Below, piece after piece: positions 1-7,007 of a stretch of 64,000 nt of DNA. The stretch spans positions 62,001 through 126,000 of the forward strand of contig CAWBXO010000002.1 of assembly GCA_963792785.1 (NCBI GenBank), written 5' to 3'. The notes below the pieces were generated by a model that saw only the letters and a program-made list of their open reading frames with translations, was not told where the DNA came from and did no database searches. Source of the DNA: CAWIMX01 sp963792785 (GTDB lineage: Bacteria > Acidobacteriota > Vicinamibacteria > Vicinamibacterales > CAVVIG01). The first letter of the stretch is position 1. Each line of letters starts with the position of its first letter. The position numbers were made by a program, and so were the translations under genes.

Positions 1-1524
1 GTGCTCGAGGACGCCGCGCACGTCCCGGGCGGGCACGCGGCGGGCGTCGCCTCGCCGGCCACGGAAGCGGAGGTGGCCGCGCTCGTGCGGTCCGCGCCGG
101 CCGTCCTGGCGATCGGCGCGCAGTCGTCGTTGACCGGCGGCGCGACGCCCATGGGCGACGTCGTCCTCTCGACGGCGAAGCTCAACCGCATTCTCGAGAT
201 CGGCGGCGATTTCGTCCGCGTGCAGCCGGGTGTGCCGCTGGTCGAGCTCGATCGCGCGCTCGCGCGCGCCGGGCGCTTCTATCCGCCGGCCCCGACGTTC
301 ACGGGCGCGTTCGTCGGCGGCACGGTGGCCACGAACGCCGCCGGCGCGGCGACCTTCAAGTACGGCAGCACGCGCCACTGGGTGCGCGCGCTGACCGTGG
401 TGCTCGCCGACGGCTCGGCCGTCGACCTCGTTCGCGGCCGGGCGCGCGCGTCGAACGGCGCGTTCGAGATCGCCGGCCCGGGCGGCACGATCCGCGTGCC
501 GGTCCCGACGTACCGGCTGCCGGACGTGCCGAAGGTCTCGGCGGGCTATTTCGCCGCGCCCGACATGGATCCGATCGATCTCTTCATCGGCTCGGAAGGC
601 ACGCTTGGGATCGTCACCGAGATCGAGCTGCGGGTGCTCCCCGATCGGCCGGCGATCGCGCTCGCGTGGGTGCCGTTCGGTTCGGCGGCGGCGGCGCTCG
701 CCTGCGTGCGGCGCCTTCGCGACGCCGCGAAGGAGACCTGGCACACGCGCGATCCCGACGGCGTCGACGTGGCGGCGATCGAGCACCTGGATCGGCGATC
801 GCTGGCGCTGCTGCGCGAAGACGGCGTCGATCGCGAGCAGGGCGTGCCCCTGACCGGCGACGACGAGGTGGCGCTGCTCGTGACGATCGAGCTGCGCGGC
901 ATGGACGCCGCCACGGCCTACGACCAGATCGGCCGCGCGCGCGAGGCCGGCGCCGCCGACGGCGCGCTGGTGCGCTTCTGCCGGCTCCTCGATGAATTCG
1001 GCGTGCTCGATCGCGTGGAGATCGCCGTGCCCGGCGATCGCGCCCGCGCCGACCAGCTGCTCGCCGTCCGCGAGGCGGTGCCGGCCGGCGTGAACCGCCG
1101 CGTCGGCCTCGCGCAGCGAGACGTGGACGCGCGGATCGAGAAGACGGCGGCCGACATGATCGTGCCGTTCGATCGGCTCGACGATCTGCTGCGGCTCTAC
1201 GAACGCGAGTTCAGCGCGCGCGGCCTCGACGTCGCCGTGTGGGGACACATCTCGGACGGCAACGTGCACCCCAACGTGATCCCGCGGTCGTACGCCGACG
1301 TCGAGTCGGGCAAGTCCGCGATCCTCGCGATCGGGCGCGCGGTGATCGCGATGGGCGGCTCGCCCCTGGCCGAGCACGGCGTCGGACGCAACCCGATCAA
1401 GCAACTCCTGCTCGGCGAGCTCTACGGGACGAAAGGCATGGCCGAAATGCGCGCCGTGAAGAGCGCGCTCGATCCGGAAGGAAAGCTGGCGCCTGGCTTA
1501 CTGTTCGGGACGGTTCGGCGTTAG
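1..1524 (+). CDS. FAD-linked oxidase, GlcD/D-lactate dehydrogenase type (5'-partial)
   Basis: FAD-dependent 2-hydroxyacid oxidoreductase of the vanillyl-alcohol-oxidase fold. The N-terminal FAD_binding_4 domain spans about residues 15-160 and includes the FAD-contacting stretch GGTVATNAAGAATFKYGS near 105. The C-terminal FAD-oxidase_C domain spans about 220-505, with GHISDGNVHPN near 415 and EHGVGR near 458. Likely substrates are glycolate, D-lactate or a related 2-hydroxyacid; the sequence does not decide between them. The open frame begins at base 1, and the family normally has 15-30 more residues before the LEDAAHVPGG segment. The GTG at base 1 is therefore probably an internal codon and the true start lies outside the window. 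The stop abuts a family A repeat. Confidence 0.85.
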   Translation: MLEDAAHVPGGHAAGVASPATEAEVAALVRSAPAVLAIGAQSSLTGGATPMGDVVLSTAKLNRILEIGGDFVRVQPGVPLVELDRALARAGRFYPPAPTFTGAFVGGTVATNAAGAATFKYGSTRHWVRALTVVLADGSAVDLVRGRARASNGAFEIAGPGGTIRVPVPTYRLPDVPKVSAGYFAAPDMDPIDLFIGSEGTLGIVTEIELRVLPDRPAIALAWVPFGSAAAALACVRRLRDAAKETWHTRDPDGVDVAAIEHLDRRSLALLREDGVDREQGVPLTGDDEVALLVTIELRGMDAATAYDQIGRAREAGAADGALVRFCRLLDEFGVLDRVEIAVPGDRARADQLLAVREAVPAGVNRRVGLAQRDVDARIEKTAADMIVPFDRLDDLLRLYEREFSARGLDVAVWGHISDGNVHPNVIPRSYADVESGKSAILAIGRAVIAMGGSPLAEHGVGRNPIKQLLLGELYGTKGMAEMRAVKSALDPEGKLAPGLLFGTVRR

Positions 1525-1562
1525 TTCCTCAGTTCCCCAGCTCCTCAGCTTCTCAGCTTCTG
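1525..1562. repeat. Intergenic low-complexity repeat, family A
   Basis: A run of near-repeats of the type TTCCTCAG/TTCCCCAG/CTCCTCAG follows the TAG of the FAD oxidase directly. The same family recurs near 1948, 3263, 24978 (inverted) and 46086, always between genes. Confidence 0.8.
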
Positions 1563-1563
1563 C

Positions 1564-1569
1564 TATAAC
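1564..1569 (+). promoter_or_regulatory. Candidate -10 box (TATAAC)
   Basis: TATAAC ends 8 bases before the ATG at 1578. Transcription would begin within a couple of bases of the start codon, giving a leaderless or near-leaderless message. No good -35 is visible in the repeat upstream. Confidence 0.35.
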
Positions 1570-1577
1570 AGTTCTGG

Positions 1578-1931
1578 ATGCGCTTCACGGCTTCGCTCCT
1601 CGTCGTCCTGCTCGCGGCCATGCCGATCGCGGGCCAGTTGTGCGACGCGAGCTGCGACGCGGCCGTGGCGACGCACCATCATCATCACGGCATGGCGATG
1701 CCAGACGGGGCGGCCGCGCATCACGCTCCGCAGGCGCCCGATCGGTGCGGTCACGATCATGTGTCGAGCCGCATTGCGCTGGCGGCGGCGAACGCCGCGC
1801 CCGCGGCGCCGGCCGTCACCGCCCTGCTGGTCGTGCTGCCCACATTCGCGCCGACTCACGCCACGCCGGTACTCCACCTGCACCGCCCGCCCGACCTCCG
1901 CAGCCACGCACCGCTCGTTCTCCGGATCTGA
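1578..1931 (+). CDS. Small exported His-rich protein, possible metal binder
   Basis: 117 residues. The N-terminus is a signal peptide (MRFTASLLVVLLAAMPIAG) followed by a Cys pair (LCDASC). A His/Met-rich stretch around residues 32-60 (five consecutive His, then HGMAMP and CGHDH) suggests soft-metal binding such as copper. A second hydrophobic segment near residues 75-95 may be a membrane helix. I do not recognise a named family. It precedes an exported protein of a type that I associate with copper-resistance loci, which supports a metal role by inference. A -10-like box lies 8 bases before the ATG. Confidence 0.6.
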   Translation: MRFTASLLVVLLAAMPIAGQLCDASCDAAVATHHHHHGMAMPDGAAAHHAPQAPDRCGHDHVSSRIALAAANAAPAAPAVTALLVVLPTFAPTHATPVLHLHRPPDLRSHAPLVLRI

Positions 1932-1947
1932 TCCGGCGGACGCATAA

Positions 1948-1992
1948 GTTCCAGTTCCTCAGTTCCCCAGCTCCCCAGCTCCTCAGCTTCCT
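1948..1992. repeat. Intergenic low-complexity repeat, family A
   Basis: Second family A copy. It fills most of the gap between the His-rich peptide gene and the next gene and ends just before that gene's GGAGG ribosome-binding site. Confidence 0.8.
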
Positions 1993-2002
1993 GGAGGCTG
2001 TG

Positions 2003-3181
2003 ATGCGTGTGTGTGTATTGGCCCTCGGCGTCGTCTGCCTCGCTTCCTTCGCCTCGACGGCGCGGGCGCAGAACGATCCGCCTCAGGGCCGGGCGATGAC
2101 GATGGCGATGCCGATGGCGAGCCCGTGGATGGTCATGACGGACGGCGCGATCCTGGGCACCGTGAATCATCAGGGCGGCCCGCGGGGCGCCGACGAGTTC
2201 CGGTCCACCAACTGGTTCATGGTGATGGCGCACCGCCCGCTCGGCCGGGGCTTCTTCACCGCGACCGGCATGTTCAGCCTCGAGCCGGCCACGGCGACGC
2301 CGCGCGGGTACGCGGAGCTCTTCCAGTCGGGCGAGGCGTATCACGGCGAGCCGATCGTCGACCGGCAGCATCCGCACGACCTCTTGATGGGCGCAACGCT
2401 CGAATACCAGCGGCCGATCGGCCCGCGTTCGAGCTTCACGATCTCGGGCGGTCCGGTCGGCGAGCCCGCGCTCGGGCCGGTCGCGTTCATGCACCGGCCG
2501 GCGGCGGCGGAGAATCCCGCCGCCCCGCTGTCGCACCACACGCTCGACTCGACGCACATCTCCATGGGCGTGGTGACGGCGGGGTTCGACGCCGGCCGGT
2601 GGGAGGTCGAGGGCTCGGTGTTCAACGGCCGCGAGCCGGACGACAACCGCTGGGACCTCATGGATCCCGGCGCGCTCGACTCGTGGTCGGGGCGCGCGTG
2701 GTTCAAGCCGTCGGCGGCGTGGCAGTTCCAGATCTCGCGCGGGCACCTCACCGATCCCGAGGCGCTCGAGCCGGGCAACATCGATCGCACGACCGTGTCG
2801 GGCACCTGGTTTCACCGGCGGCCGGACGGCTTCTCCGCCGTCACGGCGGCGTTCGGCCGCAACGACACGATCCACGGCGGCTACGAGGCCGTGCTGGGCG
2901 AGGCGACGGAAGAGCGCGGCGCGCGCTCGTACTACACGCGCGTCGAGGTGTTGCAGACGGAGCTGACCGACCGCGCCTGGCTTTCGGCAGCGACGCTCGG
3001 CGCCGTGCGCGAACTGCCGCGCTGGGGCCGATGGGAGCCGGGGATCGGCGCGGACGTCACCGTCTATCGCGTGCCCGACGGCCTGCGCGCGTCATACGGC
3101 GATCATCCGGTCTCGGTCCACGTCTTCCTGCGCGTGCGCACGCCGGAAGGGCGGATGGGGAGGATGTTCAATATGAAATAG
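2003..3181 (+). CDS. Exported protein, candidate outer-membrane barrel, copper-locus type
   Basis: 392 residues from the ATG at 2003, chosen because GGAGG lies six bases upstream and the frame then opens with a signal peptide (MRVCVLALGVVCLASFASTA) ending at ARAQ. The mature protein is rich in aromatic/Gly alternation with Met-rich stretches at the start (MTMAMPMASPWMVMTDG). A conserved VDRQHPHDLLM motif sits near residue 120. Similar proteins with QHPHD and NHQGGPRG motifs occur in copper-resistance loci in my recollection. Membrane location is inferred from strand-like composition. Together with the His-rich gene upstream it may form a metal-handling unit. Confidence 0.6.
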   Translation: MRVCVLALGVVCLASFASTARAQNDPPQGRAMTMAMPMASPWMVMTDGAILGTVNHQGGPRGADEFRSTNWFMVMAHRPLGRGFFTATGMFSLEPATATPRGYAELFQSGEAYHGEPIVDRQHPHDLLMGATLEYQRPIGPRSSFTISGGPVGEPALGPVAFMHRPAAAENPAAPLSHHTLDSTHISMGVVTAGFDAGRWEVEGSVFNGREPDDNRWDLMDPGALDSWSGRAWFKPSAAWQFQISRGHLTDPEALEPGNIDRTTVSGTWFHRRPDGFSAVTAAFGRNDTIHGGYEAVLGEATEERGARSYYTRVEVLQTELTDRAWLSAATLGAVRELPRWGRWEPGIGADVTVYRVPDGLRASYGDHPVSVHVFLRVRTPEGRMGRMFNMK

Positions 3182-3300
3182 AGGTTCGGGGGTTCTAGGG
3201 GTTCTGGAGGTTCTGGAGGTTCGGTTCTGGGGGTTCTGAAGGTTCAGGTTCTCCGGTCACACACTTCCTCAGTTCCCCAGCTCCCCAGCTCCTCAGCTTC
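3182..3300. repeat. Two repeat families between convergent genes (GGTTCTGG-type, then family A)
   Basis: About 3183-3252 is a run of GGTTCTGG/GGTTCGGG units. About 3263-3300 is a family A run ending at the stop codon of the convergent minus-strand gene. The two families do not pair with each other well, so unlike the elements at 11.6 and 32.8 kb this is not a clear hairpin. Confidence 0.75.
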
Positions 3301-3876
3301 TTAGAGGGTGAGCGCGGCGATCGCAACAAGCGCGAGCCCGAAAACAAGGAGCCACGCGGCGGCGATGCCGGCGATGCCGGAGTCGGGCGGGCGGCGGTCG
3401 GGATCGGTGACCTGTGCGAGCGCGGCGGCGAGGCCCGACTGCGCGTAGAGCGCCGATGTGATGGCGGCGAACAGCAGCACCCAGCCGGTCGCGACGAGCA
3501 CGCGGGGGCCGGCGCCGGCGCCGGCCAGCATGGCGACGACGAACAGCGACCCGAGCCAGCCGGCGAGCGCCAGTCCAGCCACGAGCCGGAGCCGGCCGAT
3601 TTCGCGATCGCCGGCCTGGCGGATCCCGGCGAGCCTGGCGACGCGCTCCGCTTCCCGCCGCTCTTCTTCCCGGCGCTCGCGCTCCAGCGCTTCACGCCGG
3701 CGGTCGCGCTCCGACACATCGTCGAGCGCCGCGGCCATCGCGCCGGCCACCCGCGCCTCGATGTGCTGGAACGTCCGGCGGCGGCCCTTGCGCACGAGGG
3801 CGCTTCCCTTCGACAACCGCGCGCGGCGCAGGTCGATCAGGCTGAGCAGCAGGTCGAGGAGCCGGAACCAGGGCAT
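3301..3876 (-). CDS. Hypothetical membrane protein with charged coiled region
   Basis: 191 residues. The N-terminal 30 residues (MPWFRLLDLLLSLIDLRRAR) are amphipathic. A strongly charged Arg/Glu stretch near residues 60-95 is likely helical or coiled coil. Three hydrophobic segments fill the C-terminal half, so it is probably an inner-membrane protein with a cytoplasmic N-terminal domain. It starts 5 bases after the M61 peptidase stop and is probably cotranscribed with it. I do not recognise the family. Confidence 0.6.
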   Translation of the reverse strand: MPWFRLLDLLLSLIDLRRARLSKGSALVRKGRRRTFQHIEARVAGAMAAALDDVSERDRRREALERERREEERREAERVARLAGIRQAGDREIGRLRLVAGLALAGWLGSLFVVAMLAGAGAGPRVLVATGWVLLFAAITSALYAQSGLAAALAQVTDPDRRPPDSGIAGIAAAWLLVFGLALVAIAALTL

Positions 3877-3881
3877 CGGCG

Positions 3882-5750
3882 TCAGCGCCCGCCCCCGAGC
3901 CACGCCGCGCGGAACGCGGCCTGCTCGGGCGTCAACGTGCCGCCCGCCGTCTCCACCGGCACGATCGCCACGCGCGGATCCTCGCCGAGCACCACATTTG
4001 TCGTTATCGGCTCGCCGCGGCGGTCGGTGTAGGTCATGTCGATCCGATCGCCGGGTTTGAGGCGATCGAGGATGGCGGAGACATCTCCCGGCGACCGCAC
4101 GTCGTGCCCATCGAGCGCGTTCACGCGGTCGCCCTGGTCGAGGCCCGAGCGATAGACCGGCGCGCCGGGCGGGACCAGCGCAGCCACGCGGAGGCCGTCG
4201 CGCATCTCGAAGCGCACGTCGCCCAGCCAGGCGCGGCCCGCGGCGATGGGCTGCAGCGCGAACCCGGCCGGCGCGAGCAGCGCGGCGAAGTCCGGCGCCT
4301 CGCGGCCGTTCACGTAGCGGGCGACGAAGTCGTGGGCGAACGCCGGGTCGCCGGCGACGTCGGCGAGCCGCGCCTCGACGTCGGCGAGGGTGTAGGGATG
4401 ATCGACGTAGCCCTCCCGGCTGCCGCCGGGCTTGCCGTACGCGATCCACATCGCGCGCATGAAGTCGTCCAGCGTGACGCGCCCGCCGGATCGCTCGCGC
4501 AGCGTGAGGTCGAGCGCCAGCGCGATGCCCCCGCCGTAGGGGTAGTAGGAAATGTAGGTGTTGGACCAGTTCGTCGGGTCGATCGGGCGGCCGCCGTCTG
4601 TGAAGGGCGCCATCCGGCTCATGTCCTCGGCCGATCGCACCTGCCGCCCGGGCGCGAAGTCGATGAGGTTGACGAACACGCCGAACGCCTGGAGGCCGTC
4701 GGACAGGCTGGCGAGGCCGGCGCGCTGCAGCGTGAGCGGCGCGTAGTACTGCGTGAAGCCCTCGCCGAGCCACAGCTCACCCGACATGTTCGCGCGCGCG
4801 AAATCGAACGGCTCGAGCGACGCCGGCCGGATCCGCTCGATGTTCCAGTTGTGGAAGAACTCGTGCGCGACCGTGTCGAGCAGCTGGCGCCCCGCGTCGG
4901 CGATCGACGCCGGCGAGGTGATCACGGTGCTGTTGCGGTGCTCCATGCCGTCGCCGTTCGCCCACGGCAGGTAATCCACGATGAACGTGTACCGGCCGGG
5001 CTCGTAGTCCGGGTATTCGCCGAAGACCTCGCCCTCCTGCCGCACGACGCGCTCGACGTCCTTGGCGAACGAGTCGAGTTGGGCGTCGGTGCCCAGGTGG
5101 TGGAGCACGAACCGGAAGGTGTGGCCCGAGACGACGAACTGTCGCAGCGCGATCGCCCCGAACTCGACGGGGCTGTCCATGAGGTACTCGAGATTCGGCG
5201 CCGTGTATTCCAGCGCGCTGCCGCCGGGATGGAGCTGCGTCGCGGCCTGCCAGCGCGCGCCGGTCGGCGGCGCGAGCGAAAGGATCGCGGGGCGATCCTC
5301 GAGGCCGCGCCCCCACATCAGCGCGGCGGGCATGTTCATGTGCAGATGGGTCCGATCGACGCCGAGGTAGGTGCCATCGACGCGGTCGCCGAACACCTTG
5401 TAGCGCACCATGGCGGATCCGCCGTGGCGGGCGACGAGCCAGCCGGACGGATCGGAGCGGCTGAACTCCAGCTCGGCGCCGTCGCGGCCGAACACGTGGA
5501 CGTCGTACACGTTCTTCGCGAACTCGTGCAGCGCGTAGCGACCCGGCGAGGCGTCGCTCATCCGCAGATCGAGGGGCGCGGCGCCGAGATCGGGAAAGGT
5601 CGCCTCGACCTGAATCCAGTGGTGCTCGGGCTCGGGGATCGTGATCCAGTAGTGCACCGGCTCGGCCGCGCGGGCCGGCCACACCAGCAGCAGGACGGCG
5701 ATCGCCGCCGCCGCCCCGAGACGCCCGCGGCGCCGGTCAGGCCGGCGCAA
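3882..5750 (-). CDS. M61 family glycyl aminopeptidase with PDZ domain
   Basis: 622 residues with an N-terminal signal peptide (hydrophobic run AAAAIAVLLLVWPARA). The M61 catalytic zinc motif HEFFH lies near residues 293-297, and the downstream Glu is in LWLGEGFTQYY near 327. A C-terminal PDZ domain near residues 500-580 (GLDQGDRVNALDG) is usual for the family. Length and domain order match family members, which remove N-terminal Gly/Ala from peptides in the periplasm. The start overlaps the 3' end of the upstream oxidoreductase gene by 14 bases, indicating translational coupling within one minus-strand operon. Confidence 0.88.
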   Translation of the reverse strand: MRRPDRRRGRLGAAAAIAVLLLVWPARAAEPVHYWITIPEPEHHWIQVEATFPDLGAAPLDLRMSDASPGRYALHEFAKNVYDVHVFGRDGAELEFSRSDPSGWLVARHGGSAMVRYKVFGDRVDGTYLGVDRTHLHMNMPAALMWGRGLEDRPAILSLAPPTGARWQAATQLHPGGSALEYTAPNLEYLMDSPVEFGAIALRQFVVSGHTFRFVLHHLGTDAQLDSFAKDVERVVRQEGEVFGEYPDYEPGRYTFIVDYLPWANGDGMEHRNSTVITSPASIADAGRQLLDTVAHEFFHNWNIERIRPASLEPFDFARANMSGELWLGEGFTQYYAPLTLQRAGLASLSDGLQAFGVFVNLIDFAPGRQVRSAEDMSRMAPFTDGGRPIDPTNWSNTYISYYPYGGGIALALDLTLRERSGGRVTLDDFMRAMWIAYGKPGGSREGYVDHPYTLADVEARLADVAGDPAFAHDFVARYVNGREAPDFAALLAPAGFALQPIAAGRAWLGDVRFEMRDGLRVAALVPPGAPVYRSGLDQGDRVNALDGHDVRSPGDVSAILDRLKPGDRIDMTYTDRRGEPITTNVVLGEDPRVAIVPVETAGGTLTPEQAAFRAAWLGGGR

Positions 5751-6399
5751 GGGCCTGCTCGATGAACGCGTCTTCCGGCAGCGCGCCCAGGATCTCGGTC
5801 GTGTCGTTGACGACCGTCTTGGGCACGCCGGTCACCTGGTACCGCCGCGCCAGGTCCGGGAACTCCGTGGCCTCCACCGCGAAGGCCGTGACCTGCGGAC
5901 TCGTGAACGCCATCTCGTTGGCGAGCGTCACGGCGCGCGGGCAATGCGGGCAGGTCGGCGTCGTGAAGACGCGGATCGTCGTCGGTGCGGCGACGGCGGC
6001 CAGGCGCGCGCGGTTGGCCTCGGAGAGGCGCGGGGCGCCGCCACCGGCGAGCCGGCAGGCTTCGACGAGCGACGCGAACTCGTAGCCCGACGGCGCGCCG
6101 AGGAACCGGATGCGCGAATCGACCATCGCGCCGTTCTCGCCGTTCTCCAGATAGAGCACGGCCACGGCCGGCGCGCGATCGATGCCGTACTGCGCGGCCC
6201 GCTCGCCTTCCAGGACGAAGTTGGCTTCCTCGACCGCGATCCTGTCGGAGAGCGCCGGCAGCTCGTCGAGGATCTGCCGCGTCGGCAGGCACGTCTCGCA
6301 GCCGATGCTCTGCGTAAAGAACAGCAGGCGGACCGGCCGCGTCATTTCCGAGAGGGTGCCGCGAACGGCGGCCTGATCGTCGGGCGAGAGCATGGGCAT
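5737..6399 (-). CDS. Double-thioredoxin-fold oxidoreductase (PDO/glutaredoxin-like)
   Basis: 220 residues with two thioredoxin-like units in tandem. The N-terminal unit carries CETC at residues 34-37 (SIGCETCLPT). The C-terminal unit carries CPHC near 148-151 (TTPTCPHCPRA), followed by the cis-proline segment TGVPKTV. This two-unit layout is that of the protein disulfide oxidoreductase (PDO) family, and both redox pairs are intact. No signal peptide is seen, so it is probably cytoplasmic. It is the upstream partner of the M61 peptidase gene, which it overlaps by 14 bases. Confidence 0.8.
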   Translation of the reverse strand: MPMLSPDDQAAVRGTLSEMTRPVRLLFFTQSIGCETCLPTRQILDELPALSDRIAVEEANFVLEGERAAQYGIDRAPAVAVLYLENGENGAMVDSRIRFLGAPSGYEFASLVEACRLAGGGAPRLSEANRARLAAVAAPTTIRVFTTPTCPHCPRAVTLANEMAFTSPQVTAFAVEATEFPDLARRYQVTGVPKTVVNDTTEILGALPEDAFIEQALAPA

Positions 6400-6426
6400 A
6401 TGTTCAGGCGGACCTCAAGGTCCGCA

Positions 6427-6888
6427 CTACTTGAAGAGATCATCGAACGCCTGGCGCGCGCTCGGCCCGTCGCCGGAGGGCGCGCTGGCTTGCGTTCCGG
6501 TCTGCCGTTCGATTGTGGTGCGCGCGGTGAAGAACGTGCAGGTGTTCCGCTCGTCCTTCGGTGACACGCGCGCGGGGATTGGCTGGGTGCACTCGAACCG
6601 GGCGCTCGTGTCGAACGACGCGCACTGCACGCAGCTGTGCAGCTCCACGCCGCACTTCGAGCAGCGGCCGCCCGCGTCCACCGACAGCGCGAGCATGTGG
6701 CCGCAGCGCGCGCACCGGAACACTTCGTGCGAGGCCATGAGGTTCGGCGTCTTCGGCCCGCGCGCATCCTGCAGCGAGCGCCCGGGCGCGCGCGGCGCGA
6801 TCTCGCGCGGGCGGCCCTCTTCACGTTTCGGCCCACGCTCGCGCGGTTCGTCCTGGTAGCCCCGTTGCCGGTATTTGCGATCTGACAT
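6427..6888 (-). CDS. Zinc-ribbon protein of unknown function
   Basis: 153 residues from the ATG at 6888. A basic, probably disordered N-terminus (residues 1-50, rich in Arg/Glu/Pro) precedes a cysteine cluster: C59-x2-C62, C76-x2-C79, C86-x2-C89, C100. This is enough for two zinc sites. The C-terminus ends in a short acidic/hydrophobic helix (ARQAFDDLFK). The gene stands 27 bases upstream of the PDO-like gene on the same strand and is divergent from the S9 peptidase. A nucleic-acid or ribosome-associated role is possible but only a guess. Confidence 0.65.
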   Translation of the reverse strand: MSDRKYRQRGYQDEPRERGPKREEGRPREIAPRAPGRSLQDARGPKTPNLMASHEVFRCARCGHMLALSVDAGGRCSKCGVELHSCVQCASFDTSARFECTQPIPARVSPKDERNTCTFFTARTTIERQTGTQASAPSGDGPSARQAFDDLFK

Positions 6889-6921
6889 TGCGTGCAGCGT
6901 GACAGCCGGCGCGGGACCCGC

Positions 6922-6958
6922 CCGCCCGACCTGACCGACCCGCCTTACCTGACCTTGG
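6922..6958. repeat. Intergenic repeat, CCCGACCTGACC type
   Basis: Tandem variants of CCCGACCTGACC/CCGCCTTACCTGACC lie in the gap between divergent genes. A close relative is at 38774-38803, and a possible inverted relative is near 20470-20495. Confidence 0.55.
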
Positions 6959-6973
6959 TTCCTGAAGGATAAT
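6945..6973 (+). promoter_or_regulatory. Candidate sigma70-type promoter for S9 peptidase
   Basis: TTACCT (6945-6950), a 17-base spacer and GATAAT (6968-6973). The predicted transcript starts near 6980 and would carry a 28-base leader with AAGGAAAG before the GTG at 7008. The -35 overlaps the repeat and is weak. Confidence 0.35.
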
Positions 6974-7007
6974 ATCTGTGGGTTTTTCGTCAAATGCAAG
7001 GAAAGCT

